A DNA stretch of 64,000 nucleotides from Undaria pinnatifida (Eukaryota; Sar; Phaeophyceae; Laminariales; Alariaceae): contig JABAKD010000002.1 of assembly GCA_012845835.1 (NCBI GenBank), positions 1,550,001-1,614,000 on the forward strand, in the 5' to 3' direction. The notes beneath the pieces were generated by a model. It was given only the letters and a program-made list of their open reading frames with translations. It was not told the DNA's origin and did not search any database. The position numbers were made by a program, and so were the translations under genes. This document shows positions 1-11,313 of this stretch, piece after piece (position 1 is the first letter of the stretch; each line of letters opens with the position of its first letter).

Positions 1-1
1 C

Positions 2-139
2 GCTCTTGAGGAAGCCAAGCCCACTATAGAGGACACACAAGTAGTGCAACCCGTACAGTGGGATGATCCAAAAACCGTGTGTACGCACATACACAACAAT
101 GTCGCTCTGTACGGTGCATTCTTCCTGCAGGTTGCCTAA
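2..139 (+). CDS. Open frame running in from the left edge, unidentified
   Basis: A frame open from the window edge runs about 45 codons and ends at a TAA at 137-139. It is rich in acidic and polar residues and contains no motif I recognise. It could be the last exon of a gene lying to the left, or chance. Nothing downstream supports a gene, so this is only a pointer for someone who holds the neighbouring sequence. Confidence 0.15.
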   Translation, partial: ALEEAKPTIEDTQVVQPVQWDDPKTVCTHIHNNVALYGAFFLQVA

Positions 140-1534
140 CACGGACAATCGAAACTAACTAATGGCCGCGGGGAGCGTCTTTTTTGCCTTTAGCGTGTGA
201 TATCAATCAAAACGTTCGACGATATTGTACATTTTAATGAGAAGAGGTAACAGACGGGGTCACTTTTCGAGTTATATGACGAGGGGTATACTTCTGAAGG
301 CCAAACCTTACACCACAAAGCCCCACGCCAGGATATTTTGGTAGTCGCGAGGTGTCGACAACCCAACAAAAAAGGTATTCTTGGGGCAGGCGCGTCCTCT
401 ACGAACATCATTTTTGTTCAGCCTAAGCTATGTGAGCTTGGTAATGCGGTCGTTGGCACATGGTACCCTGGTATTGTGTGGTCGATTCGATACCAATATA
501 CTGTATCCAGTATCATTACTTCCAGTGTGACTTATGATGAGGTATGTCGGTTAACTGTTTAGATTAATGCTCAGTCTCATGTCAAAGAGCCAGTCAATTT
601 TCTCGGGAAGACGTCTTTTTCGAGATGGCCAGCCAGGTCTTGCCGCCCGGTGGACGACGCCTCTTCTTCGTTCTTGTAATTTTTTTTGCAACAGTATCAA
701 CACACTGTTAAGGATTTAGTGGGGTATTAGTCTGTTTGACCACTTGCATAAGGTCAACCGATTTCTTACCCAACCTACAGCAAGCCATATAACAGTCTTC
801 TCATCCGAAACGGTTGGATAGCAGGCCCACCAATTATACGTGCGGACGTGCCATATATCCCAGCGGTTTCATTCCCCGCGAATACCGTTATGAGTATTTT
901 CTCAGGTTCGACATGCGGAAAGTAGCAAACAAATATTGGTGTGGATGGTGGGATTTGAACTCACGACCAAACTACCCATGGCACCTGTCGACGACGCTAT
1001 TTGATAGGTTATACTGGGGTATTAGACTAGTCCGTTCGACGGCTTACACAAGGTTAACCAAAAATAGCTCACACAAACTACGTCTTATAACAACATTGGC
1101 CATGGATTAACAGTTCGGCACTCTTCACAGAGTCCTGTATGAGCTAGTCCACCGTCAATCGCGATTGTTAAAGCGCGTGCCTGGTGGTCCTCGAGGTGTA
1201 CAGCAACCTCGATATTGCCGACGTCGGACTTTCCACATGCAGAGCGTTCAAAAAGGTTTTTGAATTCTTCATAAAATGTGCAGTTTAGTGATCGTACCTG
1301 ATGGAGAAGAAGATTGTCGAGTTACATGATGACTCGACGATGTCTATTGACCCTACGACGTTATCCAATTCCGCAAACACGCTTCCCGCTCCAGAGAGCA
1401 GGGCCAAGAAGGCTGCCACAGGAGCGGCCATGGCGATCTGTATCGCGTCACCAGGTTGTGTGAAGCAGTACGCTCAGGCGACACCTGAAAGTGTCACACA
1501 TCCAGATATGTTCGAAGCAAGAGGGTAAACGATC
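140..1534. other. Non-coding stretch with a short direct repeat and a tRNA-like patch
   Basis: No convincing gene was seen. Two diverged copies of a ~45-bp sequence, both starting with TGGGGTATTAG and ending near GGTTAACC or GGTCAACC, lie at about 719-760 and 1014-1059. The short open frames here (for example 338-562 and 814-1110) show no family motif. Confidence 0.5.
937..967 (+). other. tRNA 3'-end complement (possible primer-binding site)
   Basis: The plus strand reads TGG followed by the complement of a discriminator base, a 7-nt acceptor strand and a complete T-arm (loop TTCAAAT, one stem mismatch). Eukaryotic nuclear tRNA genes do not encode the CCA tail, and the matching 5' acceptor strand is absent about 70 bp away. 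A copy of a mature tRNA end, such as an LTR-element primer-binding site, therefore fits better than a tRNA gene. I did not find the LTRs that would go with it. Confidence 0.4.
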
Positions 1535-1655
1535 GACTATATGACACTCAACTCGTAATGCGCGCGATCGGAGTATCACACACAGCTTGCAAAGATGAGT
1601 TTCGACGAAATCTTCGACCTCACAGCTGGAGTGTATTTTCATTTTTAATAATATA
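1535..1655 (+). repeat. R1 repeat, 5'-truncated 3' fragment
   Basis: This is the 3' end of the R1 family. It has the core GCGCGATCGGAGTATCACAC, then GATGAGTTTCGACGAAATC and CACAGCTGGAGTGTATTTTC, and it ends in an AT-rich tail. Everything 5' of the GAGGACACACAA region found in longer copies is missing. Confidence 0.8.
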
Positions 1656-2795
1656 TGAGGGGCAAGGGAGTGGGTGAATCGGGTCGTCCTTTGTCAAGGG
1701 AGTCGTACCATATCTACCACGGAGCAGAGTGTTGGTGATACCCTCTCTCACGCTTTTTCCTGGTAGGGGTGTTGTTCTCCAACACTAAATCGACAGCTAG
1801 CTGGTCTTCCAACACCTACCTTGCCTCCTGGCGGTGCTGCGTGTTATCTTCTCCGCGTGAGGGAAGTAAACCCCTTGCACAGATTAATTCAATACATGTT
1901 GGGTTGTTCTTCAACGACGTATTTTCGACTTACACCGCAGCTGGTAGTTTAGTCCACGTATTTTCAGCTATAATATATAGTCCACCTCTGACTCGAGATT
2001 TGTTCGGAAAGATGTGAGGTTTTAGGTTGATGCCTACATGTGTGGGTGCTGTGTCAATCGTGTGATGGCAGTGCAGTGCAGAGTGCAATTGGTATTTTGT
2101 TTGACACCGGTGCTACAGCTGTAAGTATTGCCTGATATTCCGTAACACGTTGCTTGGTTTCTGGATATATATACTCGTAAGATCAAACGACCGTTGATTG
2201 TATAACATATACGGAGGTCTTTGCCGCGGCTGGCGGATGCCCACCGGCGGCTCGGCGCATGCCCAGCATGGTCAGGGATGTATGTGAAAGGCAAAAACGA
2301 AAAAAAAGGGACTATATACAGGTTTCAACGGGTGTAGGAAAAAGAAAAACGTGGCATAACGTACTGTCAAGGGGTTTGAGGAAACTTAGAACGGAACGCT
2401 GACGTGAGCAGGCGTTGGTGTAGGTCGGATTTTCTCCGCCGGCAAGCGTTTCAATTCGTCAGACATGAGCTGGTTGTTGCTGCTTCCTTAGTTGTATCCG
2501 GCTGACGATGTGATGACCGGTTGGTTGTGGATGTACAAGGAAATTAGAGACGAGTAAGTGACTGTTGTTGAGGTCAGGGGTAGGCGTTCGCCGTCTAAAA
2601 CTGGATGGTCATTTGGTACTCGTTGGCGGGACTGCCTATGTTCATGCTCGCCGAAAGACAAAAATGACAGCAAGAAATCTAAACTAAATGTCAGGCCATT
2701 TGATGATACATACTCTTTCTTGGGGAAATTTGTTACCGGTTTTCCAGCGCTATTAACCAAATCATACCGCACGAATAAATGTGACTCTTGAGACT
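1656..2795. other. Intergenic, no gene seen
   Basis: I found no conserved domain, RNA gene or repeat shared with the rest of the window. Open frames are short and have no motif. Confidence 0.5.
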
Positions 2796-2890
2796 TATAT
2801 CGGAGTATCACACACAGCTGAGCTGGCAAAGAAAGATGAGTTTCGACGAAATCTTCGATCTCACAGCTGGAGTGTATTTTCATTTTTTAT
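2796..2890 (+). repeat. R1 repeat, short 3' fragment
   Basis: A second truncated R1 end starts at CGGAGTATCACACACAGCTG and ends at GTGTATTTTCATTTTTTATA. It carries a small insertion (GAGCTGG) relative to other copies. Confidence 0.75.
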
Positions 2891-3013
2891 AAAATGGCAA
2901 ATGAATGAGCAGCAATTGAATCTCACTTTTTTACAAGATCATGCCAACGAAGCGGAAAGAACAATAAACAATAAAGTCTATATTCGTATAGACTATACAT
3001 TGGAAAGGTTACG

Positions 3014-3783
3014 CCATTTCTTATACACAGTCGGATTCCGCCAGTCGAAAACGACCCTTTTCGACTGAACTTTTTTTCGACCGGACTTTCCTAATCAATC
3101 CCTTTTATCGAGTCGAGTGCATAGTTTTTGTGCTCTTCCTAGGGGCGGTTGGTGTGAGGTAGTACTGCTGCACAGCAGTCGAAATCGGCTGGCAGCTCTG
3201 TGCTTCGTGCTTTCTCCGCGAGCAAGGGCTCGACGAACCCTCGTCCCAGCGAGTTGGTGGCTTCGGGCTTAGCAGAAAGCCGCCAAGGCTACGTTCGTGG
3301 AGTTGCACTCAGCCTATAGCCGGCAAAGCTACAGCAGGCGCAGCCGTTGTTGGCTGCATGGGATCGAGACCTCGCACTGCTGCCGTCGTGTGATACACGC
3401 TGCTGGCTACCGGAACTAGGAATGCGCCACGCTGAGAAGCAACAGCAGGGACAGCCAAACCAGCGTCAGCGCTTTGTATGATACTGCTATGTGGTACCTG
3501 GTATGGGTGTGTAGACGTGTGGCCGTGTGGGTGTGTGTTTGGTGGTGGGAGGAGTGATGCGATCGGTTAAAAAAACACGTGCAAAACGTTTTCGACGGAG
3601 TTTTTTTGACTGGAGGATCCAGTAGAAAAAGTCGAGTTTTTCGACTGGATCCGCCAGTCGGAATTCTCAATCGAAAAAAGTTGAGTCGGAAAAGCCCTTT
3701 TTCGACTGTGTAAGAACGCCCGATTTGGGCTTCAGTCGAAAAAGGCCGTTTTCGACTGACAAATCCGACTGTATAAGAAATGG
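3014..3783. mobile_element. Foldback / MITE-like element R5, CGACTG-rich
   Basis: The ends are inverted repeats: CCATTTCTTATACACAGTCG at 3014 and its near-perfect reverse complement ending at 3783, about 22-24 bp with a 2-bp indel. Both arms inside are built from many copies of TTTTCGACTG and its complement, so the element should fold extensively. No coding capacity was seen. I could not find a clear target duplication. A partial copy of the left arm lies at 27315-27390 in reverse orientation. Confidence 0.6.
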
Positions 3784-5419
3784 TTTCATGCTACTTTTTG
3801 GCAAGTCATAATTTCCAAAAACTTGCCAAATTGGCAAGAAATTTGCCAAAAAAACGAATTATTTAGAAATGCCGGCAAGCCTTTCGTGTATAATGCCGAC
3901 AGTCGTAGCGTTAAGTGGGTCATGTTTTCCGCGTTCCGTGTGCGCCCGATTAAAAGAGATGGCCTAACTCATCTCTCATAAATAGCGTATCCAAAACAGA
4001 AAAGCAGCCTGATTTACGGAAGGCGGAATCAGACGGGCGGAATCGGATCGACGACACTTACAATAAAACCAGAATTTTCAGAATATCTTGTCGAACAAAG
4101 TTATCGCGAAAGTATCAACTTGAGCTATCGCTCGGCCGCGTACATTCGCGAACGAATTCGCTGCGCCAAAGCATGTCAGCGAGCATCTCAGTTCACACGC
4201 AGATGAAGCTTTGTAGGTTGGGCGAGGGAAAACACGTCGTGCGCGCTTCACGCGAAGAGGGTTGTCTGCCCCCTCGATCCTGTTGATCTCGTGAATCGAC
4301 AACGGCGACACACGTCGCAGACGGCGGCTGTTCAAATACGTGTAGTATTAGTGTGCGTATCTGTGTTTGTCGAATGGTGCAATCACACCTGAGATGAGAG
4401 TGGCCACGCTCTCATGTTGACGTCACCATCGCTATCCGATCCAATCGGCACGTGGTGAGGCCTGAGATGTGCACTAGCGAATAACGAGATACAGCAGCAG
4501 CATCACGAGTACGCCTATGACACCGGTGGCGTGCTCACGACGGACAGATGTATCTGGCGCGTGTGTTTTGCGTGTTGTACTACTGTACTACTTTAATGCA
4601 GTTTTCGACATGTTACCAAGTATGTTACGTTACCTCCGATGGAACATATAGAAAACGTAACCCGGATGCCGTTGTAGGATGTGGATTTGAAATGAAAATG
4701 GACACCCTTTCTCTGTTGGATGCCGACCAGAAAACGATATCCGCAAATGGAAGCCTACAAAAACACCATTTTCCGGTATATCTGGTGTAAGTTAGCCAAA
4801 CAGGATTCGCGATGCAAAAACGTTCGTTTTCTGTTTCGGGTACGCTAATAATAGAAGAAGAGATGGCCGCATTACAATGCTTGGCACCAAAGCAACGAGC
4901 TCATCACAGCACACATCGCTCACCGTGTACTATACACTAGACATATACAAAACTCAGAAATATCGCAATGATATTGGTCGTTTAGAGACGACTTATATGA
5001 ATCTGGAGAGTTTTAGACGACCCCGGACTATTTTCATGTATTTTCGCCATACTTGGTCCTCCGCACTCTTGCTACTGCTGCTGTGCTGCTGCTGAGGTTA
5101 ATTGATTAGCAGGCCATTTTTCTACGAACAATTCATCAAAGAAAAAGAAATGTAAACGTGAAGAAAGAAATACAAAAATTTGAAAACAATTTGGGGTGTT
5201 CCAAGTGACCTGCTCGTCTCAGGGAGGCGGAACGCCATCCGTTGCCAAATAGAGCTAGCCAAGCGACGTTTAATGCGCCGAACTCCGCCCCAGCGCTCGG
5301 CCGAGATCCAAACATGCTTCAAAATGCACCCATGGCGGGCTAAATTGTCCCGCGGCCGAAAGTGCGAGAAGAATATCACACGGCCGCCGGAGAGCAGCAA
5401 GCCAGAAAAACGAATATCA
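3784..5419. other. Intergenic, no gene seen
   Basis: No supported feature. An 80-codon ATG frame at 4548-4790 begins with a hydrophobic stretch but has no other support. A short GCT/CTG-rich patch lies near 5070-5095. Confidence 0.45.
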
Positions 5420-5835
5420 TATTTAACATATCACCTGCCCCACCCGTCCCCACCCCCCCCTCCCCCCCTTCCGCCCCCCTTATGATCAAAATCAGGCCCC
5501 CACGTCCTTGAAAACTCCGCCCTCCCCTCACCGGATATTCGACTGACAGGATTCACTTGATAAACTGATGCATTTCCTTCCACAGCTGTCAGATTTTGTC
5601 CCCCTCAGAAACGGGTTTTAAAGTTTCCGCGCACAGACTGCCTAACATCACCCTGCTGTCCCTGATAGCTACACTGTAGTTGCGAGGGGAATCGACGACC
5701 TATATCCTAAATGAGGACACACAACCCGTAATACGCGCGATCGGAGTATCACACACATCTTGCAAAGATGAGTTTCGACAAAATATTCGATCTCACAGCT
5801 GGAGTGTATTATAATTTTTATAATATATATATACA
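5420..5835 (+). repeat. R1 repeat, delta module with C-rich 5' tract
   Basis: After a run of C tracts (about 5440-5478) the copy holds the full delta module: GCCCCCACGTCCTTGAAAAC, then TTGATAAACTGATGCATTTC, CAGAAACGGGTTTTAAAG, GGACACACAACCCGTAATAC and CACAGCTGGAGTGTATTATA. It ends in a TATATATA tail. The module order is the same as in copies elsewhere in the window. Confidence 0.85.
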
Positions 5836-6741
5836 TGCATTGCCATTGCAGCAACGTGCCATTGCAGCAAGATGATCTGGCCATTAACTGTTGGCCATGC
5901 ATTGAACCGTACTGAACACGCGGGCATATTGAAAGATGCATTCTAGCACACAGGACTACTTGCAGCAAAAGAAATAAAAAAGGGACACATGGGAAACGAT
6001 AAGCAAAGGACAAACAGAAGACGTAGGAAGCTATTCGAAACAAAGAGGGAAACAGGACGGCACGAGTGGTTGACCTCGAATTCTACTATATTCTTTACCA
6101 AGTTGGTTTTGAAGTTGGAATCTCACGTGGGTCATAGTATTTTTTTATTACAGTGTTCGCGAAATCCGTTTTTCGGAAAATACTTCCTCTCCGATAAACA
6201 ACGCGAGTTCCCCTCCCATTATTGTTTTGGTGTGTTTGCGTTGTAAGTAAAATAAATCCTGCAAGCGTCGCCTCTAAAGTATTAGAGGAAAGTGTGGTTG
6301 CGCGGCAACGAGTCAAAATAAAATATGAACAATGAAGCACGCAATAAACGGCAGAATCACAGCGGGTGTGTATCGACGGCAGCCATGCATTAGCGGCAGC
6401 AGAGCAAACCGTACTGTCGCCGCTGCTATCCCGCCACAGCAAGAAGCAGCACAGTTAGTGGCAGTTAGTGGCACAATCCGATTCAGCAACCAGTACAAGT
6501 AACACCAGCACCACCAGCACCGGAATTAGCCACGAGTTCCTTTGATTGTTCGCCCCACAACTTTGGGGTAATCTGCGTCCGAGCCTTCTTCTCGTTGTGT
6601 GCTGTAGCTGCTGCGGCTGCTGACTGTGCTGCTTCTTGATGCTTAGCTCAGCGTATGCACACCACCGCGCCGGCGAGCACCGCTCCGAGCACACCCGGCG
6701 CGCGACACGTAGACTGCGGCGGCCTCACATCGCGCCGCGGA

Positions 6742-6774
<33 letters not shown>

Positions 6775-6897
6775 TGCTGCTGTCATCGTGGTGTGGTGAA
6801 ATTGAAATGATACATACGAGCTGTCCTGTCGTCACCGTCGATGACACCAGCATAGCGGTACGAGCACGTGTACCAGGAGCTTTTTCGGAACGACGCA
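5836..6897. other. Intergenic, no gene seen
   Basis: No gene is supported. The stretch ends at the Copia target site. It contains a CTG microsatellite (6741-6783). Confidence 0.45.
6741..6783 (+). repeat. (CTG)n microsatellite
   Basis: About 14 CTG units with one TTG interruption. Confidence 0.95.
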
Positions 6898-6902
6898 TTC
6901 TC

Positions 6903-7462
6903 TGTGAATAGCTTGTGAACACAATGGTTGTGTGGAGGCTCCGTTTTCTATGCGAAGAGATGCAGAGGTGGCACCGAAGTGTGTGCTAAAATCACTTGTG
7001 ATAAGGAAAAAAAGGGATAGTTTGGAACGGCGCTTGAGGCCAAAGAGAAAAAAGAAGAAGAAGAAGAAGAAGAAGAAGAAGAAGAAGAAGAAGAAGAAGA
7101 AGAAGAAGAAGAAGAAGAAGAAGAAGAAGAAGAAGAAGAAGAAGAAGAAGAAGAAGAAGAAGAAGAAGAAGAAGAAGAAGAAGAAGAAGAAGAAGAAGGA
7201 AGAGTAGGGAGAAAAGGGAGATTAGGGAGAGTGATCGTGATGGTTTGGATCACAGCTTGATCATCATGGAACAATGCCCCTAGTCCGGTAGAGTACCGGG
7301 ACAACAGGACAACCTCAACATACTCAAATATACGTTTACATCCGAATTCCACGAAAGATTCAACGTAAGATTCAACGTAAGATTCAACTGCATATATATC
7401 TTGTTCGTGCGACTAGAGTGCCCATTAACTTACATTTGAATCCAAGGTTTATACTCTCAGCA
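6903..7462 (-). repeat. Copia 3' LTR with expanded GAA tract
   Basis: This matches the 5' LTR at 19234-19689 along its whole length. On the minus strand it starts TGCTGAGAG and ends ATTCACA. It is about 100 bp longer than its partner, because the GAA/TTC microsatellite inside it has expanded to about 150 bp. Confidence 0.88.
7051..7198. repeat. (GAA)n microsatellite inside the Copia LTR
   Basis: About 49 uninterrupted AAG/GAA units. The partner LTR has only about 10 at the same place (19391-19425). The polylysine and polyserine frames across it are artefacts. Confidence 0.97.
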
Positions 7463-7472
7463 AGCCCCAATA
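7463..7472 (-). other. Copia polypurine tract
   Basis: On the minus strand the bases just upstream of the 3' LTR read TATTGGGGCT, where a plus-strand primer tract is expected. Copia interior without recognisable coding continues from here to 7690. Confidence 0.6.
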
Positions 7473-7690
7473 ATGCAAAGCCAGATTGCTAGAGAAGCCT
7501 CACACTTAGAAAACAAATTCGTAAAATAATCAAAAACAAATGGTTCTCATATCCAGTCCGGTGTATCAATCGCGGCAATGTGGATGTTCCCATGTTAATC
7601 ACACATTTACAAAAACAAAATATACAAGGAAAAATACGTATACAAAACTATGCTTGGTGTGATTACCAGCGATAAACACTCTAGAAGATA

Positions 7691-7925
7691 AAAGCGTATT
7701 ATCATCGAGGCACGAGAAAAAAAGGGTTTTGTATGTGCGGAAGAAGTTTGGGGTTACTGCACGTTGACTAATGAGATCAACGCGGGTGGTTACTCTACAT
7801 GTCCTGGTATAGCAAAGGGAACCTTGGATTAATGTGTCTTATTGCTGACTAGCAAGCGAAGCACGCAGAGAAGAGAGGAGCATCGTCAGCAAGAAAACGT
7901 CAAGGTGTGATAGACTGGCTGATTT
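7691..7925 (+). repeat. YR element repeat A1 (5' terminus)
   Basis: Direct repeat of 14132-14367. Shared landmarks are GAGGCACGAGAAAA, GAGATCAACGCGGGT, GAAGCACGCAGAGAAGAGAG and GTGTGATAGACTGGCTGATT. The last ~20 bp are repeated once more just downstream (about 7931-7951). Confidence 0.9.
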
Positions 7926-8069
7926 GGGTTAGGTGTGATAGACTGGCTGAATTGCTTTGCTGCGACTGCTGCTGCTGTGAGACTGCGCTGGGACTGCCGT
8001 GGTGACGGCCGTGATAATAAGTCGTTGTGACTACTGCTGTGGCGAGTGCTGCGGGCTGTCTCTTTGACG

Positions 8070-9410
8070 ATGGGTGATTCGCCGGGTGCCGCGGCCCCTG
8101 CTGCCGCCAGCGCTAAGGCGGAGGATACTTTGGGTGACCGGGCCGCCGCAGCTCTCGCCAGCTCGGGGTCCTCCTCCGGGGCGCAACCGGTCGGTGCGGA
8201 CTTGCCTGCCGATGACTGGGCCACTTGGGCCCGACAGGTTGAAGCCGAATTCGCGCGGGTCCATAAGCGCCTCGACGACAATTATGGCGAGTTATCGGCA
8301 ATCGCCTCTTCCTCCCGCGAAGCAGCGGATGCATGTACTGATCAGGTCGCTAATCTAGACATCATGGTTCGACAGTTCAGGGAGAACAACTCTGGTCAGG
8401 TAGCCTCCCGAGACGACGGCGGCGCTCAGGAACGGCAGCGCCAAAAAGCACAACTCGCCACTGAAATGACCACTTGGAACAAGGTAAACACAGCCAGGAA
8501 GCTGTGGATTATTCGCGGGCGTATCCCCCCGAACCTCGGGGACTCTCCCGTTGACCTGCAGTCGTTTGTGGGGGAGGCCATCCACGTGACCGCCAACGTC
8601 GCATCCCAGCTTCGGTCTTTCAGTTCCTTTGACGTCGGGGCTTATGGGCCCCGTGTGGACGGGCCCATCGGGCACTCCCTAATGGTCGCCGACCGTCTCG
8701 ACCTCCTGAGATTGGCCGTCGTTGCGATTCTTTCTGTGGGTCTTTCGCCTGGGGTCGCCGACGATCTCCCCTGTCTGGCGCGGATCAACGCCCTCGGAGA
8801 CGCGTTTACGGTGGCGGTCATGGGCTTGCGCGCGCACACCTTCAGCAACTATAGCATGCTGTCCGTCCCAAAAGCGCATGCAGTGTTATGTGACATGGTT
8901 AACCGCGACATCGCTTTGTGGGTGAGTGAGCTCATGCGTGCTGCGCAGCGGTCTTCCCCTGCTATTGTCCCTCACCCAGCCGGCACGGCGTTCGACCCCC
9001 CACCCGTGCCCGCCTTCGTACGCACTCTCGAATTTTGCCACGGCGGGGGAGAGGTTCTCCGGCTCGTACTCAGCAGCATCGGTTCCGGCGCAGACAGGCC
9101 CACCAAGCGGAAGGCAACCGCTCCCCCTGCTGGGTCTCCCGGATCCAAGGGAAATGCCAACTCAAGTCTCCCCCAGGTGTGCCGAACGTTTGCGCGCACC
9201 GGTAAATGCAACTGGTCTCCGTGTAAGTTTCTGCACGAGGCCCCCGCGGCCTCGACATCATCGCCATCTCCACCCGCTCGCAGAGAGGAAGGCGGTGGAA
9301 GCGTGGCGGCAGGCGAACGGTCGCGGGCATTGTCGTTACGGCCGCCCTCCCCGCAGGGGGCAACAGGGGGGGGCGAGGGGGGTAGAGGCGCTGGTTCTGG
9401 TTCGGTATGA
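8070..9410 (+). CDS. Gag-like ORF1 of the YR retrotransposon, CCCH zinc finger
   Basis: This is a 446-residue open frame from the first ATG at 8070; the frame is open from a GTG at 8046. The N-terminal half is Ala/Ser-rich and low complexity, and the middle looks globular. Near the C-terminus (9180-9236) is CRTFARTGKCNWSPCKFLH, a C-x8-C-x4-C-x3-H zinc finger of the kind seen in ORF1 of DIRS/Ngaro elements. The presumed role is RNA binding and particle formation, inferred from position and the finger. The tail is Pro/Gly/Ser-rich. It ends in a TGA, and the same frame then stays open into the reverse transcriptase. GC content is far higher than in the flanking Copia remains. Confidence 0.75.
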   Translation: MGDSPGAAAPAAASAKAEDTLGDRAAAALASSGSSSGAQPVGADLPADDWATWARQVEAEFARVHKRLDDNYGELSAIASSSREAADACTDQVANLDIMVRQFRENNSGQVASRDDGGAQERQRQKAQLATEMTTWNKVNTARKLWIIRGRIPPNLGDSPVDLQSFVGEAIHVTANVASQLRSFSSFDVGAYGPRVDGPIGHSLMVADRLDLLRLAVVAILSVGLSPGVADDLPCLARINALGDAFTVAVMGLRAHTFSNYSMLSVPKAHAVLCDMVNRDIALWVSELMRAAQRSSPAIVPHPAGTAFDPPPVPAFVRTLEFCHGGGEVLRLVLSSIGSGADRPTKRKATAPPAGSPGSKGNANSSLPQVCRTFARTGKCNWSPCKFLHEAPAASTSSPSPPARREEGGGSVAAGERSRALSLRPPSPQGATGGGEGGRGAGSGSV

Positions 9411-10606
9411 AGACACGGGCCCTGCCGCCAGGTGGGGCCAACCTTTGCGGGCGCAGCTGCGGCGCCGGCGATGGAGGTAGCGGCTGCGTCAACAACTGAG
9501 AGTGGCGGCCGCGTGTTGGGTCCAGCCTCGAGGGGCGCGGCGGCGACGTTGGCGGTTGATGGGGGGGTTGCGTCGACGGTCGGCGTTGGCGGAACGCCGA
9601 CCGTCCCCGCAGCGCGCGGAGTCCCGGGCGGGTTGCGGGGGCGGGCGTTGGAGGCGCTGGCGAGCGAAGGCGGCGTTAGGCGAGAGCGTGTACCCGTTGC
9701 TCCGGGATCCGTCATATTCGGGAATAGAGGTGCCCACGGGGAGCGCGCGCGTGCGTGTACGGTAGTTTCGTCGCGCATTGTAGGAACGGGTTTATCGGTC
9801 GCGCGCGGAGACACAGTTAGCCATAGCGAACGTATGCGACGTTCGGATTGTGACTGGGGGTGTGGACACGGCTCGACCGACGGCAAGCGCGCGCACGCAC
9901 AGTTGGATTCGGTGGTTGAGGCGTGGGGCGTCGCGCAGGATAGCGTAATGCGGTCGGCATCGTCAACAGGTTCCGCAAATCTCGATGTGGATGCCAGTGC
10001 GGGGTCGTCTCTTTTGCATGCTTGTGCCGGCAGTGTTAAATTGTTTACGTCCGCTGTCGGATCCGATCGCATTGCCCCCCATATTCATCCTCACATCGTT
10101 CGTCATGGGTTTGGTACCGTCAAGAACTTCCCTCGTGTTGACCAGTTACTCCGCGTGTTGGCACCGGGCTCCCCGGTGTGCGTTGCGACGGGGGGTAATC
10201 TGGCTGCTGAGAATGCACACGGTAACCACCCGAGCGTCGCCCCCCATGCCGTTGCTGTTCACCAAAAGATAAGTGCTGACGTTGCGCACGGTCAGCCTTT
10301 GGTGTTCAAGTTAAGTTCCGCCTCCGAAGTTCCGGGTGTACGTGTTTCGCCATTGGCCGTCGTGCTTACGCCTAAGTTTCGCATCATCCACGATCTCACA
10401 TTTGCGCGCGCGGGCGGCCACTCCAGCGTTAACGACGATACCGATTTTTCCTCCGCCCCGTCCTGCGAGCTCGGTCATGTATTTCGGGATGTATTGTTAC
10501 GGGTATTGTTTTTGCGGTAGTTGCACGGTCCCACAGCTAGAATCGTCCTCTGCCGCGTTGACGTGAAAGACGCCTATCGTCAAGTTTTAGTTGACCCGGT
10601 AGGGGC

Positions 10607-11313
10607 CCTCGTGATCAGTAGGTGTCTTTGCTGCCCGAGTTGAACCTTCCGCGGATCAAATCGTTCCTATACTACAAGATTCCACAGAACCAAGTCAATC
10701 AACCCGATTCGAACCTCGCCCTCATCAGATGTGGAGCCTGCTGCTGCAGCCCCTCCACGCTGGGTGCGATGCTGGGACTTCGCCTCTAGCGGCTCCTCGT
10801 ACGACCACAGCCAACCTCGTTCGGAGTCCTGATGCAGCATATGGACACCGCCCTCATCGGGTCGAGGGCTTCCTGCCGAAACGCGGCCCAATCCATACCT
10901 ACCTGCGTGCCGCCGTCGCAATCGTACCATAAAAAAATCCCTGACTAACGTCGGTGTGTTCAAATTATCGATAATTGTAGACACGCCTAAGCTAGGCAAG
11001 GTCTACTGACCAGAAAGTGTCCCCCCTTGGCCTGAGGGGGGCTGGTCAGCACCATTCAGGTGCTAGGAAAGGAAAGATAAGTTGTTGAGTTAGCTCCGAA
11101 CACAAGAAAGCAAGCGATCTTAACTTCATCCCCGAATGCCTATATCAGAATCCAGAAGAGGATAAATAGAAACCCCTGCTACAGTAGTTGTCTTCAGATC
11201 TAGATAACATCCACACACTACATCAGATCCTCAACAGTCAATCACCAACAAGAAGATCAACTGTCGCGTCTTACCAACAACACTACACACTCTCTGGTGC
11301 TCCACTGTCCACA
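10607..11313. mobile_element. Unclassified 0.7-kb insertion in the reverse transcriptase
   Basis: The reading frame breaks after the codons for VDPVG and resumes, same frame, at 11316. GGGC occurs at both edges (10603-10606 and 11314-11317), so a 4-bp duplication is possible and removal restores the frame (711 bp). The insert holds a B-box-like GGTTCGAATC on the minus strand near 10706-10715, a strong hairpin at 11006-11049 and a TATA-like GATAAATAG near 11160. It could contain a partial LTR running from TGTTCAAATT to CCAACAACA. I recognise no coding region. Confidence 0.5.
11006..11049. other. Nested hairpin inside the 0.7-kb insertion
   Basis: CTGACCAG pairs with CTGGTCAG (8 bp). Inside it, CCCCCCT pairs with AGGGGGG across a 7-nt loop, with a 7-nt bulge on one side. 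Confidence 0.7.

Noticed and set aside
4548-4790. Small secreted protein with ATG start
   Set aside because: 80 codons with a weak signal-like N-terminus only; no homologous copy, promoter or splice evidence.
6932-7207. Polylysine / polyserine open frames
   Set aside because: They are translations of the (GAA)n microsatellite in the Copia LTR.
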